Positions 45,314-57,859 of a stretch of DNA of 64,000 nucleotides are shown here, piece after piece; within the stretch, counting starts at the first letter, position 1; every line of letters begins with the position of its first letter. The DNA is from Posidonia oceanica (taxonomy: Eukaryota; Streptophyta; Magnoliopsida; Alismatales; Posidoniaceae): contig JAZBRS010000023.1 of the NCBI GenBank assembly GCA_037176725.1, forward strand, positions 24,361,001-24,425,000, given 5' to 3'. The notes beneath the pieces were generated by a model. It ran no database searches, was not told the origin of the DNA, and worked only from the letters and a program-made list of their open reading frames with translations. Both the position numbers and the translations under genes were made by a program.

Positions 45314-45890
45314 CCCCTTCCTCTTTGCCGGCCGATAAGTCCGATATCTTATCATTCCTTTATCCCCTCTTTGCCGGTCGATAAGTCCGATATCTTATCA
45401 TTCTATTCCTTTATTCATTTGCCGGCCGATAAGTCCGATATCTTATCACTCCTTTCCCTTTGCCAGCCGATAAGTCCGATATCTTATCACTCCTTTCCCT
45501 TTGCCGGTCGATAAGTCCGATATTTTATTATTCCTTTATTTCCTCTTTGCCGGCCGATAAGTCCGATATCTTATCATCTCTTTCCTTTTGCCGGCCGATA
45601 AGTCCGATATCTTATCACCCCTTTCCCTTTGCCGGCCGATAAATCCGATATCTTATCATTCCTTTATTCCCTCTTTGCCGGCCGATAAGTCTGATATCTT
45701 ATCATTCTATTCTTTTATTTATTTGCCGGCCGATAAGTCCGATATCTTATCACCCCTTTCCCTTTGTCGGCCGATAAGTCCGATATCTTATCATTCCTTC
45801 ATTCCCTCTTTGCCGGCCAATAAGTCCGATATCTTATCACCCCTTTCTCTTTGCCGGCCGATAAGTCCAATATCTTATCAATCCCTTCCC
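45314..45890. repeat. Tandem array of GATAAGTCCGATATCTTATC hairpins
   Basis: About 13 units spaced 40-50 bp, each with GATAAG and CTTATC arms around TCCGATAT, separated by pyrimidine-rich TTTGCCGGCC spacers. Single units are also found at 57022-57050, 57597-57625 and 57650-57680 in the minus-strand element. Confidence 0.92.
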
Positions 45891-45891
45891 G

Positions 45892-45899
45892 ATCAATCC

Positions 45900-45935
<36 letters not shown>

Positions 45936-45936
45936 C
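45892..45936. repeat. (CAAT)n microsatellite
   Basis: Ten or more CAAT units. A shorter GATT run occurs at the equivalent place on the other strand (56944-57001). Confidence 0.95.
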
Positions 45937-46740
45937 TGCTCTTTCCGATTGATAGGACCGTAAACTATCATTCTTTGGCTGATGATCCAAAACTCATCCT
46001 GAGCTGATATCCAAAACTATCACTGGCAATTACGTTATACGGCTGATATCCAGTAACTATCCCTTGCAATTGCTCTTTCCGGTCGATAGGACCGTAAGCT
46101 ATCATTCTCTGACTGATGATCCAAAACTCATCCTGGGCTGATATCCAAAACTATCACTCGCAATTGCATTATACGGCTGATATCCAGTAACTATCACTCG
46201 CAAACACCCTTTCCGGTTGATAGGACCGTAAACTATCATTCTCTGGCTGATGATCCAAAACTCATCCTGAGCTGATATCCAAAACTATCACGGGTTAGCG
46301 TTATACGGCTGATATCCAGTAACTATCCCTCATAATTGTACCTTCCGGTTGATAGGACCGTAAACTATCATTCTTTGGCTAATGATCCAAAACTCATCCT
46401 GGGCTGATATCCAAAACTATCACTTGCAATTATGTTATACGGCTGATATCCAGTAACTATCACTCATGGTTTGCCCTTTCCGGTTGATAGGACCGTAAAC
46501 TATCACTTCTGGCTGATGATCCAAAACTCATCCTGGGCTGATATCCAAAACTATCACCTGCAACCATGTTATACGGCTGATATCCAGTAACTATCACTCA
46601 CAACTGCACCTTCCGGTTGATAGGACCGTAAACTATCGCTTCCGGTTGATAGGACCGTAAACTATCGCTTTCGGTTGATAGGACCGTAAACTATCACTCT
46701 CGACTGATGATCCGAAACTCATCCCTCCGGCCGATAAGTC
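45937..46740. repeat. Composite array of GAT...ATC hairpins
   Basis: About six composite units, each holding GATAGGACCGTAAACTATC, GATGATCCAAAACTCATC, GATATCCAAAACTATC and GATATCCAGTAACTATC in order. Each is a short stem with arms at its ends. The last units repeat the first member three times. Confidence 0.9.
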
Positions 46741-47300
46741 CGATAACTTATCACCTCCTTCGCGCGACTTCGTTCCGAAAGACGGAGCCCCACATCCTTC
46801 CACGTCAGGAGAGGGTCCCCCTCTCCCGTCGCACCTCTGTAGTTTTGGTTACCCCTTTTCTGCACAGCTCCAGCCACCTTGCTTGCTTGCTCCCTCGGGC
46901 GAGAACAAGCTGCCTTTTTTTTCCTCCTTGCTACGCAGGTTTGGACTTACCACCAAGTTCCACATCACACTGCAGCTTCCCCTCCAGCATCCTGTTGCAT
47001 CAACTCTTCAGTCGCGCGACATCGCAAGCTAGTCTAAGCATCATCGGCATCATCCGCGTTGTATCGGCTTCCCCATCTGTGCTAACTCCGGCACTAACTT
47101 TTGCGTTGCATCCGCATTAGCATGCATTGCATACATTGCATCCATCTGCACCTGCACTTTGCATTGCGGCAACGATCTACGACGTTCGGTGCATTCGCCG
47201 AATAAGTGGCTTACGCCGACAGCAATCCTCTACTCCCGTCGGTCAGATGGGGTGTCTCGTCAACCCTAAGCAGCGGCCTTCCTTCGCTAGACCTCGCTCA
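46741..47300 (+). other. Terminal untranslated segment before the PPT
   Basis: Pyrimidine-rich with a short GCATTGCAT stretch (47100-47170). Equivalent to 55425-55960 on the other strand. No gene. Confidence 0.6.
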
Positions 47301-47312
47301 GGGAGGGGCATC
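47301..47312 (+). promoter_or_regulatory. Polypurine tract
   Basis: GGGAGGGGCATC ends directly at the TG of the 3' LTR; this is the second-strand primer site. The same sequence flanks the minus-strand 3' LTR. Confidence 0.85.
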
Positions 47313-49406
47313 TGTTGACACTCCATTTTGACAGGCTGAATCGATTGGAATCTTCTGGTGGCTCCTGAACCCAAACCTAGGTCCAAACCCACACCATTCT
47401 CTTCATCTTTCCCCTCAAAACAAGCCCAAACTCGACCTAAGATGACACCCTTTTCCCAAACCCAAAAACTACCCAAAAACCATAGGAAAACTCACCCTTC
47501 CTAACTTAGCAAATCCACCAAAAAGCCCTTAAAATTTCAAACCAAAACTACTCCCAAAAACCCCAGAAAACTTAGGCAAAACTACCCTTTTTCTGCACCT
47601 CAAAACCCTTCCAAAACTTTCTCAAAACTAAACCGAAACCTTAGGACGAATACTAGAGACCCTAGACTACACACCCACCAAATTTTACCCCTTTTCAGAA
47701 TCTCTAAACCCTCCTTTTACTCAAATTATCCTTTTCTCTCTCCTAGATTATTCTTTTCTCTCTCCTCTCTCTCTCTCCTGATTATCCTCCTTCTTTTCAC
47801 CTCCTTTTCTCCCTCTTTTTTGTCTAGCTGTGGGCCCTCCTTGTGCTTCTATCTGTTCTTAATCTTATTTCTATTTTTATCTTATTTTTACCATTTTCTT
47901 TGATTTTCAAAAAATTATTTTCCTTCAACTCCTCTCTTTCCTATTTATTCTTCCATTTCTCCCTTTTCCCCTCCTTTCTAGTTTCCTCTTGTCTCCTCTT
48001 ACTAAACCCCTAAAAAACCCTTAAAAACATTTAAAACCCTAAAACAAAAGAGAAACAAATCAAAATCCTAAAAATAAATAATTAAAAATCTAAACAAACA
48101 GTTAAAAACAAAAACCTAATTGAATCCAACTAAAAAAGGAAATTAAGGATGCAATCTAAAAAATACAAAACAAACAAAAGAAAATGCTATAAAATCAAGT
48201 AAAAAACCAAAATATAATCAAAATAAAACAAAAATAAAAACCTCATTAAAAATAATCAAAAACAAATCCTAGAAAAGAAGAAAACAGTTAAAACCATTAA
48301 CACAAGTAATTAATCAAAAACACTTAACCAATCAAAAAATTTGAAACAATTTAAAAACACTTAATTAAAAACTCAATAAGAAAACTTAACTAAAAAAATA
48401 TTAAAAAATTTAGCAAACAAAATCAAAAAACAATATAAAGAAGACTTAAGAAAAAACTAAAATCAAAAAGAAAAAACCTAAAACTCCTCTTAACTAATTA
48501 AAAGGCAACCCAATAAAAAAGCCTACTTAAAAATCCCAACTTAACAAGAAAAACTTAACAAGGAAAATTCAACTAAAAAACAATTAAAAAGTTTAATAAA
48601 CATTCAAACCAAATCAAATACAATTTAAAGAAAACTTAAATCAAAACTAAAACTCTTTCTAACCCTAATTAATTTAAAAACAATCTTTAAAAAACCTAAT
48701 TAAAAACCCTAACTTAAAAACAACTATTTTAAAAAAAAAACATTTTCAAATCCTTTTCTATTTTATTTTTATTTTTATTTTTATTTTTTCCTTCTTCTTC
48801 TTCCTCTCTTTTCCTTCCTTTCCTCCACCTTCCATTTTATTTCTTTCTCCCCATTTGGTCCGGCCCACCTGACCTCTCTCCTCCTTCTTTCTTTCTTTTT
48901 TTTCCTTTTTTTTCGCGCAAGCCCGGCCCACAACCGACTCCACCTCTTCCTCCCTCCTTCTTCCTCTCCCGCTCCTTCTCTGATTTTCTTTTTTTCCTTC
49001 TGCAACCGCAGCCTTCACCAGTCGACAACACATCGTCCTCACCTGCTGTCCTTGCGCGCCTGCATGACCCCTGCCCAGGCCGGACCGGCGTCTGCCGCCC
49101 TCCGCCCGTGCACCTGCAAGACCTCCTGCCACCACCATTCCGGCAATTAATTGCCCCAGAACCAGTAGAACAAGAGGCGAGTAGAACCTCCAACGGGGGG
49201 GACAAGAGAAGATCACCCTTCGAAGCCCAGAACGCCCTCCTCTTCCTTGAGCGATCCCCAGCCGGAGAGAACCCAGTTCACCTCCTTTCTCTGCCAGAAA
49301 AACCACATTTTTCCTCTCCTTCGGCCCACTGCAAACCAGAGCCCCGAACGCCTCCGAAATCTCTCTCAATTCCTCCCCCAATCTCACCCAAGCTTCCAGC
49401 ACTACC
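47313..49406 (+). repeat. 3' LTR of the + element, interrupted
   Basis: Near-identical to 26094-28180 of the 5' LTR. Identity stops at CACTACC, where the minus-strand element enters; the 5' LTR continues with GCCCTTCC at that point. CTACC (49402-49406) would be the target duplication of the invader. Confidence 0.93.
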
Positions 49407-50059
49407 TGTAGCGATCCCGATCGAAATCAGGCTCGCTATATTCAGCGGCGATTGTGATCCGAGGAAGAGGCTCAACTCAAAAACGCTTAAAATCGAGGAG
49501 AAAAAGGAAAGATAAGACAAATCAGAGTCGCCACCATGTCTATTAACGGGAGACAAGGAAAACCGGGGAAATGCGTGAATTAACGCGCAAAACCGAGCAA
49601 GAAATGCAAAGCAAAGCAATGCAAAGGAAAACAAATGCAAACAAATGCAAATGAGATGACTCTAGCCTAGGATAAAGGCAGTATGGTCATTGCGGGCCAA
49701 AAGACAGGGTAAGGACTCCTGTTACGTGCGGGGAAGGTGTTAGGCACCCCCGACACGCCCGAGAATCGGTCTTTCTAGGCTTACGCTCGCATACGCAGAA
49801 AAATGCAGGATTGAATGCCTATGTGCCTATAAATGCCTGAATGAATGCTCAAGGTGTGCTCTAAGTGGGAAGAAACAAAGCAAGGAAGTAAACGTGCTCT
49901 CTAAGTGCTCAGCTGTGCTGTCCGTGTTCCGAATTAGGCGAAACCTAGCTCGTGAGAACTCCAGACAGTAAGCATCACAGCCCTATATGCAAATGCAGGC
50001 GAAAAAACGAAACAACGAGGAAACCATGCAATGCGATCGACATGAAAGGGAAAATGGCG

Positions 50060-50350
50060 CAAAACACGCAAAACGAGGCGAGAAATGAGCGACGCACGCA
50101 AAACGATGCAAAAGAGCGAAAGCGGCGCGCAAAACAAACGAGAAAGCAAGACAGCACGCAAAACGAAGCAAGAGAGCAGGAAACCACGCAAAACGAGACG
50201 AGAAAACAGAATGGCACGCAAAACGGAGCGAAAGAATAAAACCGGCATGCAAAACAAGCGAGAAAGAAAGACAGCACGCGAAACGAGACAAGAAAACAGA
50301 TGGGCACGCAAAACGATGCCAAAACAAAGGCGGGCACGCGGAACCGTGCC
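50060..50350 (-). repeat. 30-bp tandem array, about 10 units
   Basis: Same array as at 2990 and 30310 but short; units contain ACGCAAAACGA and GAGAAA. Spurious frames occur on both strands. Confidence 0.88.
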
Positions 50351-50813
50351 AAAACAGCGAAGCAAAAACCTCCGAAAAGCCATGAGAATGCAAGAATGCA
50401 GAAAGAGATCAAAAGAGGCCAAAGGGGAGGCAAAACAACGTGTGTGTAAGAACAGACGTCGTTTAGGACCGCTCAGAGTAGGTGTGAAGACCTACGGAGG
50501 GGAGAGTTGTACAAATGGAGGGATTACCACCTCTTTGCGACTATTTCCCACTGAACCGTTCCACGGTGTATCTCGCATGCTGCCCAAAGCTCGCGATGCG
50601 ATCGGATCGTGGAAAAAGGGGGAAGAAAGTCACATTAAGTGGCAAATCCAGGGAAAACACAACACAAAACACACAGGAATACGCGAAATGGAAATTAGAA
50701 GATACAAGCAGAAAGGGGAGACCCTATTCTACATGCTCAAAAAGACAGAAAGCGAAAACAAGAAAAACTGTGCAAATGGCATGCAAATGAATGCAATGCA
50801 GGGGTTCAGGAGG

Positions 50814-50860
50814 ACATACCTGGAAATCCGGGAGCCTGATCTGAGATCTGTCTGGTCCAT
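50814..50860 (-). other. Conserved leader exon and splice donor
   Basis: ATG at 50860-50858 opens MDQTDLRSGSRIS. After 41 nt the exon meets GTATGT (GT at 50819-50818). Same layout as 30208-30254. Confidence 0.55.
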
Positions 50861-53800
50861 GTTGAAGAGCGCCTTGCTACGGTCGCCAGGGCAGCTTACT
50901 TGAGGAGATCCAACGGCCGGATCGGAAGATATCGCAGCTCCAAGGCAGAAGGGCCAGAACAGGGGAGAAGAACAGATCTAGGTGTTCAGGGGGCCCTAGG
51001 GATGTGCAAAAAGGTTCTCCCAAGTGGAAGGGAGCTAAAAGTGCTTAGTGTGTGCAAGAGGATGCCAAAATGCAAGACTAGATGAGTGCAGGATGCATGC
51101 AAAAGCAAGAAAAAGCAATGATAAGAAACTGGGAAAAACCAGGAGTTCAGAAGGCATTTTGAAAAAGAAAAGGGGCTAAAAATGCAAATTTTCCAGAAAA
51201 CAGGGGTTCACAGGAAAGGGTTTTGAAAACAGGAGAGGGTTGGGCTTCATTTTGCAAAAACTAGGCTCAGGAAAGTTGTTTTGAAAAGAGGGTATACTTT
51301 AAAAGATGTTTTGAAAGCAGAAAGAGGTCAGAGTGCAATTTTGAAAAAACTAGGGTCTAAAATGCAAATTTTCCAGAAAACAGGGTTCTGGGGAGTCCAG
51401 GAATACTAGTGGAAGGTCTATATGCAATTTGGTGGGCATAGGAGCTAAAATGCAACCTAGGGGCAAAATGGTCTTTTCACATGATTTTTTAAAAGATGCA
51501 AGGGCCTATGTGTGATTTTGAAATCATGCAGGGGCTGAAAATGCAATTTAGTATGGAAAAAATGCTCTGAAAGTCAGCTAACAGGACCACAGTGCAATTT
51601 TTAAAAAGAACAGGGTCAAAAACGCAATACAGTAAGCTAAAAATGCATGCAAGAGTTACTGTCCATTTAAAATTGACCTAAATGCAAATATGCAAAAGCA
51701 GAAGGTTGAAAATGCAATGCAGTATGCAAAAATTAAAAATAAAAGCTAAGTTCCTACAGTGCATGGACCTACATGCAAAATCTGAAACATGCAGGGACCT
51801 AGAATGCAATGCAGTATGGTAAAATACAAGCAAATAAATGAACTGATTTAATGCAAGACTTAGGTGCAAAAATCAAAAGCAGAGGGGCTAAACTGCAAAA
51901 TATTATAACAGCACAGCACAGTAAATGGGTCAACTTGCAAATACTAAAAAACATAAATAAAAACAGCAATTTAATATGATTTTGATTTAAAAACACAGCA
52001 GATTAAATGAAATAAGGACTGGAATGTAAAATGACAGAAACTTAAACTAAATATGCAATATTTACCTAAAAACTTTAGCCAAAACAAAATAAAAGCACAG
52101 TAAAAGCTCCGGCGACATGGGCACTGTAGCAGCAAGCTGCCAGCGCCCATGAACGCCGGCACAGGGAGCTTGGAGACGCGCAGACCGGCGGAGGTGCTGC
52201 TCCTGAGGCCGACGGAGGCAGGGCGACGATCGGCGAGGGACGACGATGCCTGGAGCGCGCCGGAATGCCCACCGGAGGTCTGCAGGACTTCTGGAACTCG
52301 GTCCGGCCCCTCAACGCAGCGGAGCTGCGTTCTGAAGACCGGAGGAGCCTCCTGCTGTCTGTGCGGAGCTCTGGGGATCGCCGGGGTCGAGTTCCGCTGG
52401 CTGGAGCGTCGTGATGTCCGGAGAACGTCGCCGGAGAAGAAGGGTCTGACCGGAGCTTGACTCGGAGCAGGAAGGCCGGAAAGTCTATTCTAGAGGGCAG
52501 GGAAGCAAGAGAAGAAGAAGAGGGAGCTAAGGGAAGCGATGGTTACCTTTTTCCGCGCCTGGGATGTCCTCCCGACGTCGGCGGCTTCAGCAGTCGCTGG
52601 TGAAGACCGTCCGGTCGCTGCGGGCGTCGTCCGTCGCTCGCGAAGGTTGGAGTGGCTTCAGAACGTCCCTCCGGTGCTTCCCAGGTGGTCAGACGAAAGC
52701 TTCGCAGCTCGGGTGGTGATTCGGCTGATTTGGGTTCACAGGTGACAGCCGGAGGCCGGGGGAGGTGTCTGCTGCTCGTCCGGTGGAGTGGAACCCTCCG
52801 AGAGGAAGCTGGAGGTCTAAGGAGTGAAGCTGGATGGCTAGCTTGAGCTTCTGGAGAGTGTGGAGGAAGTTTGGGAGTTGATCGGGTTTTTGGTCAGTGG
52901 TTGATGCAGGTGTTTGGAGTGGAGTTCTCAGTCTGTGGTGGGTGGCTGGGTTTAATGGTTGGTGTTTTGAGAAGGTGGAGGTCCAGTGAGTCTCTGGAAG
53001 AAGTTTGGGAGAAGGCGGTGGGCTGGAGTAGAGGGAATTGTGAATGGAGTTAGGTTGGGTTCACAGTTAGAGCTTCAGGTGGTGTTCAGGTGATTTGGGG
53101 CGGTTCCAGGCAGTGGAAAGGCAATGGGACGGTGGAGGATGAAGGTCTGGTGTTGGGTGAGATTGGGGGAGCAAATGGGAGAAAGATGGAGGTCTGAAGT
53201 GGTGCTGGGGGATTGGAAAAGAAAGAAGGACGCTTGCTGAATTTTTCAGAGAAGAGAAGAGAAGAATTGGGTGTGGGGATCGGTCTGAAATGGGGGCTTC
53301 TCTCCGGGATGTCAAGGAATCCCTCAGGCACTCTCTGCTGTTCTCTCTTTTTCTGGAATTGAAAGAAGAAGAGGAGGAGAACAGAGGAAGGCACAGGTGG
53401 AAGGAGAGTTTGGATTCTGGTCTCTCTCTGGGTTTGCTCTGATCGCTCTGGAATGTCTCCCTGCCAAGCCTCTCGGGAGGTTGAAGGACGCAGGCTTATA
53501 TGAGGAGAAGCTGCCGGCACGCGCGCGCTGGAAGTTTGAAATCAACGGCGTCGCACTACAGCTGAAAGGGGACAGGCGCCGGCGAGGCGACGGGCATTGA
53601 ATGCCTCCCGGATTCGGTGCTGAGATAGAAGAGAGGCGGCGAGTTCTGTAGATGAAAGGATTGAAGCTTCAAATTTGAACAAAGGAGGGAATGCTGTAGC
53701 CGCGAGCTCGCGGGAAGAAAAACCGGTGGAGAAAAACACAGAGGAGGATAGGAAGAAGAAGGAGGAGAGGGAAGCGGGCCGGACTGCTGCGGGCCGAGAA

Positions 53801-55412
53801 AAAAGAAAGAAAAGAAAAAAAAAAAGAAGAAACGGGCCGGATTGAGCCCAGTAAGGAAAGAAAGAAAGAAAGAAAGAAAGAAGGAAGAAAGAGAGGGTAG
53901 GATGGAGAAATAAAATAGGTAAAAATAAACTAAAATAAATAAAAATATTAGAAGAGTTTTGCTGTAGACTAGTATTTTAATTAAGATTTTTAATGGTCAT
54001 TTTGAGTTGATTAATGTGTTTTAGGCTTGATTAGGATTTTAGGGCTTTGGTTTTGTTTTTAATTGATTTTCACTTGATTAAATGTTTGTTAAACCTTTTT
54101 TAAATTGTTTTAAAAATTGTATTTCCCTTGTTGGACACTTAGGATATTAATTAGGATTTTTTAGGATTCATTTTCCTATTAATCAGGGTTGGTTTTAAGT
54201 TTTTAAGTTGTAATCTTCTTAGGGTTCTTCCTTCTTAAGTCTTTTAAGTTATGTTTTGATTTTTATCTTGTTGATTTTTCTTGAAGTTTTTAGTTGGATT
54301 TTTCTGGTTTGATAGGGTGTTTTTTAGGTCTTTCAGATGCGTTTTTCTTTTCTTTTTTTAATTAAGTTTTTAACTTGTTTTCTTATGTTTACTAGGTTAA
54401 GTCCTTTGCCTTCTTTAATTACTTGTTTTAGTATTTGATTTTTTAATTCTTCTTTTTGGGTTTGTTTCTTAATTCTTCTGATGGATTTTTACCTTTGGTG
54501 GGTTTTTTATTTTATTTTAGCTTTTTCCTTGATTTTTCAGTATTTTCTTTTGATTTGTTTTGCATTTTTTAGTTTGCATGCTTGGTTTTCTTTTTAGCTC
54601 GCTTAAGTTAAGTTTAAGTTGTTAATTGCTTGTTTAACATTTTTTGATTGTTTTTCTTAGGGTTCTGATTTGTTTGTTTTATGTTTTGAGGTTTTGCAGA
54701 TTTTTATGGGTTTTTGTGGATTTTTGCAAGAGAGGGAAAAGCAAAAGAGAAGGAGGAAAGAAATGGAAAAAAGAGGGAGATAAAAGGAAAAGAGATAGGT
54801 TGGAGGAAAACGATTTTTAAAATTCAGAAAAAGGGTTAAAAATAAAGTAAAAATAGGGATAAGATAGAGGAAGGATAGAAGCACAGAGGGGGCCCACAGC
54901 CAGACCAGAAAAAGGATAAGAAAGGGATGAAAAGAGAGATGATAATCAGGAGAGAGAGAGGAGAGAGAAAATGATAATCCCGGAGAGAGAAAAGGATAAT
55001 TTGGGTGAAAGAGGGTCTTAATGGTCTTGGAATGGGGTGAGAATTGGTGAGTGGGTAGTCTAGGGTTTGAAGTGTTGGTTCTAAAGTTTTGGTTTGATTT
55101 GAAGGAGGTTTTGGAGGGGTTTCAAGGTGTAGAAAAAGGGTAGTTTCACCTAAGTTTTCTAGGGTTTTCAAGGATGCGTTGGGTTTGGAAATTTCTAGGT
55201 TTTTGGGTAGGTTTGTTGAGTGGATAGTGGTGGGTTTTCCTATGGATTTTGGTTAGGTTTTGAGGTCGGGAAGGGGGGTAAAGTTCTAGGTCAAAACAGG
55301 CTGATTTTGAAGGGTAGAGAGGAGGATTAGGGTTAGGGTTTGGTTGGGGTTTGATCCAGCAATCACCAAGAGGGCTCCAAGGGTCCAAGCCTGCCAAGAT
55401 GGGGTGTCAACA

Positions 55413-55424
55413 GATGCCCCTCCC
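55413..55424 (-). promoter_or_regulatory. Polypurine tract
   Basis: Reverse complement of GATGCCCCTCCC, i.e. GGGAGGGGCATC, adjoining the LTR start at 55412. Confidence 0.85.
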
Positions 55425-55974
55425 TGAGCGAGGGCAAGCGGAGCACGGCCGCTGCTCAGGGTTGACAAGACACCCCATTTGACTGGCGAGAGCAGCGGGT
55501 TGCTATGGGCGTGAGCTACTTATTCGGCGGATGCACCGAAGATCGTAGCCCGTTGCCGCAATGCAAGATGCCAGTGCAGATGGATGCTGTGCTGTGTGTG
55601 ATATGCTAAATGCAATGCAAGAGTTAGTATAAAAGTTAGTGCAGCTATAAGAAAATGCTGATGCTGTGCTAGTAGTGCTGATGATGCTAAAGTGATATGC
55701 AGTGCTAGCTAAGAAAGTGCTGAGATGATGCAAAGAAAATGATAAAAAGGCGCGATGTGGTGCGAATGTCCGGTAGGGGGGCCAGACTTGCACGACAAAG
55801 CGAAGGAAAACAGGGTGCAGCTGGTCCCCGCCCGGGGAGCAAGCTAGCAGGAAAGAAGGGTGCGAGGGGAGAGAGGCCAACTCTCCTATCGCAGAAAGGG
55901 GGTGCGTGACTTCGTCTTCCTGGGACAAGGTCACGCCGAAAAGGAGAAAAAAAAATGATAAGGTGACAGGCTTA
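55425..55974 (-). other. Terminal untranslated segment
   Basis: Counterpart of 46741-47300, with GCAATGCAAG phrases. It includes a second TTGACAAGACACCCCATTTG (55463-55482) resembling an LTR start, probably an older rearrangement. No gene. Confidence 0.5.
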
Positions 55975-56990
55975 TCGTCCGGATAGTTTACGGTCCTATC
56001 AACCGGGAGTGACAGTTTACGGTCCTGTCAACCGGAGCAGTTGTGAGTGATAGTTACTGGATATCAGCCGTATAACATGGTTGTGGGTGATAGTTTAGGA
56101 GTATCAGCCTAACGACAGTTTACGGTCCTGTCAACCGGTGGATAGTTTACAGACCTATCAACTGGAGGATAGTTTACAGACTTATCAACTGGAACCCACA
56201 AACCATGAGGGATAGTTACTGGATATCAGCCGTATAACGCAATGCCGGATAGTTTACAGTCTATCATCTGGAACGACAGTTTACGGTCCTGTCAACCGGC
56301 GGATAGTTTACAGACCTATCAACTGGAGGATAGTTTACAGTCCTATCAACTGGAAACGGCATTGCGAGGGACAGTTACTGGATGTCAGCCGTATAACATG
56401 ATTGCGCGTGGTAGTTTACAGTCCTACCAACTGGTGGATAGTTTACAGACCTATCAACTGGAGCGACAGTTTACGGTCCTGTCAACCGGCGGATAGTTTA
56501 CAGACCTATCAATTGGAAACGCGCAATGATGAGGGATAGTTACTGGATATCAGCCGTACAATGCAATTGTTGGTGATAGTTTAGGAGTATCAGCCTAACG
56601 ACAGTTTACGGTCCTGTCAACCGGTGGATAGTTTACAGACCTATCAACTGGAGGATAGTTTACAGTCCTATCAACTGGAAACCGCAATTGCAAGGGACAG
56701 TTACTGGATGTCAGCCGTATAACGTAATTGCACGCGATAGTTTAGGAGTATCAGCCTAACGACAGTTTACGGTCCTGTCAACCGGTGGATAGTTTACAGA
56801 CCTATCAACTGGAAAAGTGCAATTACGAGGGACAGTTACTGGATGTCAGCCGTATAACACAACTGCGGGCCGACCATGGATCGACCAGAAGATAGTTTAG
56901 GATTATCAGCCTGAGATAGTTTCGGATATCAGCCTAGCACGAGTGATTGATTGATTGATAGTTTCGGATATCAGCCTAGCACGAGTGATT
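55975..56990. repeat. Composite hairpin array with matched arm changes
   Basis: Counterpart of the 45937-46740 array, read on the other strand. Members include GATAGTTTACGGTCCTATC (55982), GACAGTTTACGGTCCTGTC (56011), GGTAGTTTACAGTCCTACC (56410), GATAGTTACTGGATATC (56049) and GACAGTTACTGGATGTC (56380). The two arms change together. Confidence 0.92.
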
Positions 56991-57064
56991 GATTGATTGA
57001 TAAGAGGGGGCAAGATCATGATGAGAATGATAAGATATCGGACTTATCGGCCGGCAAAGAGGGG

Positions 57065-57595
57065 ATGAGGTAATGATGAGAAGTTGATCTAAAGAGGGGG
57101 ATGAGATCATGATGAGAAATTAAACTAAAGCGGGGGATGAGATCATGATGAGAAATTAACCTAAAGAGGGGGATGAGATCATGATGAGAAATTAATCTAA
57201 AGAGGGGGATGAGATCATGATGAGAGATTAACCTAAAGAGGGGGATGAGATCATGATGAGAAGTTATTCTAAAGAGGGGGATGAGATCATGATGAGAAGT
57301 TAAACTAAAAAGGGGGATGAGATCATGATGAGAGATTAACCTAAAGAGGGGGATGAGATCATGATGAGAGATTAACCTAAAGAGGGGGATGAGATCATGA
57401 TGAGAAGATTAAGCTAAAGAGGGGGATGAGATCATGATGAGAAGTTATCCTAAAGAGGGGGATGAGATCATGATGAGAGATTAAGCTAAAGAGGGGGATG
57501 AGATCATGATGGGAAATTAAGCTAAAGAGGGGGATGAGATCATGATGAGAAGTTATCCTAAAGAGGGGGATGAGATCATGATGAGAAGTGTTGAT
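57065..57595. repeat. Tandem array of about 34-bp units
   Basis: About 15 units of AGAGGGGGATGAGATCATGA plus TGAGAAGTTAACCTA variants. Not seen in the + element, so it expanded in this copy or its recent ancestors. Confidence 0.92.
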
Positions 57596-57781
57596 TGATA
57601 AGATATCGGACTTATCGGCCGGCAAAGAAGGGGTAAGGGAATGATGAGAATGATAAGATATCGGACTTATCGGCCGGCAAAGAAGGGGTAAGGGAATGAT
57701 GAGAAGAAACCATCCCCATGACGCCAGGAACGTCATAGGGGAAAGGGGGAGAGAATGATACCATGGGGCGATTAAAAGATG

Positions 57782-57808
57782 CCCCTGGTGTCGGGATGAC
57801 ACCAGGGG
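57782..57808. repeat. CCCCTGGTGTC hairpin
   Basis: CCCCTGGTGTC pairs with GACACCAGGGG around 5 nt. Compared with 45248 both arms carry the matching change. A further copy with the GGTATC form lies at 58653-58679. Confidence 0.88.
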
Positions 57809-57859
57809 TTGGCCAGCGCGTCCATGGCATCGAAAGCAGAGAGTGATGACAAGATTGTC

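Larger units (their letters stand above)
26094..49406 (+). mobile_element. Nearly complete Tat/Ogre-like LTR retrotransposon
   Basis: A 6097-bp 5' LTR, PBS, gag, pol with two RNase H domains, an extra ORF, tandem arrays, PPT and the first 2.1 kb of the 3' LTR. The visible part is 23.3 kb and the whole would be about 27 kb, in the size range of Ogre elements. The two LTRs are near-identical by eye over 2.1 kb (roughly one difference per 40-50 bases), so the insertion is fairly recent, yet every gene carries stops or frameshifts. CATAC at 26089-26093 is its expected target duplication. The 3' LTR is cut at 49406 by another family A element. Confidence 0.9.
49407..55412 (-). repeat. 3' LTR of the minus-strand family A element
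   Basis: 6006 bp, + strand TGTAGCGATCC to GGGTGTCAACA, followed by the PPT on the right. Near its 3' end it lacks about 40 bp found in copies 2 and 3 and at 60537, which marks it as a different subtype. It contains a GA-rich microsatellite near 53860-53890. Confidence 0.9.
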
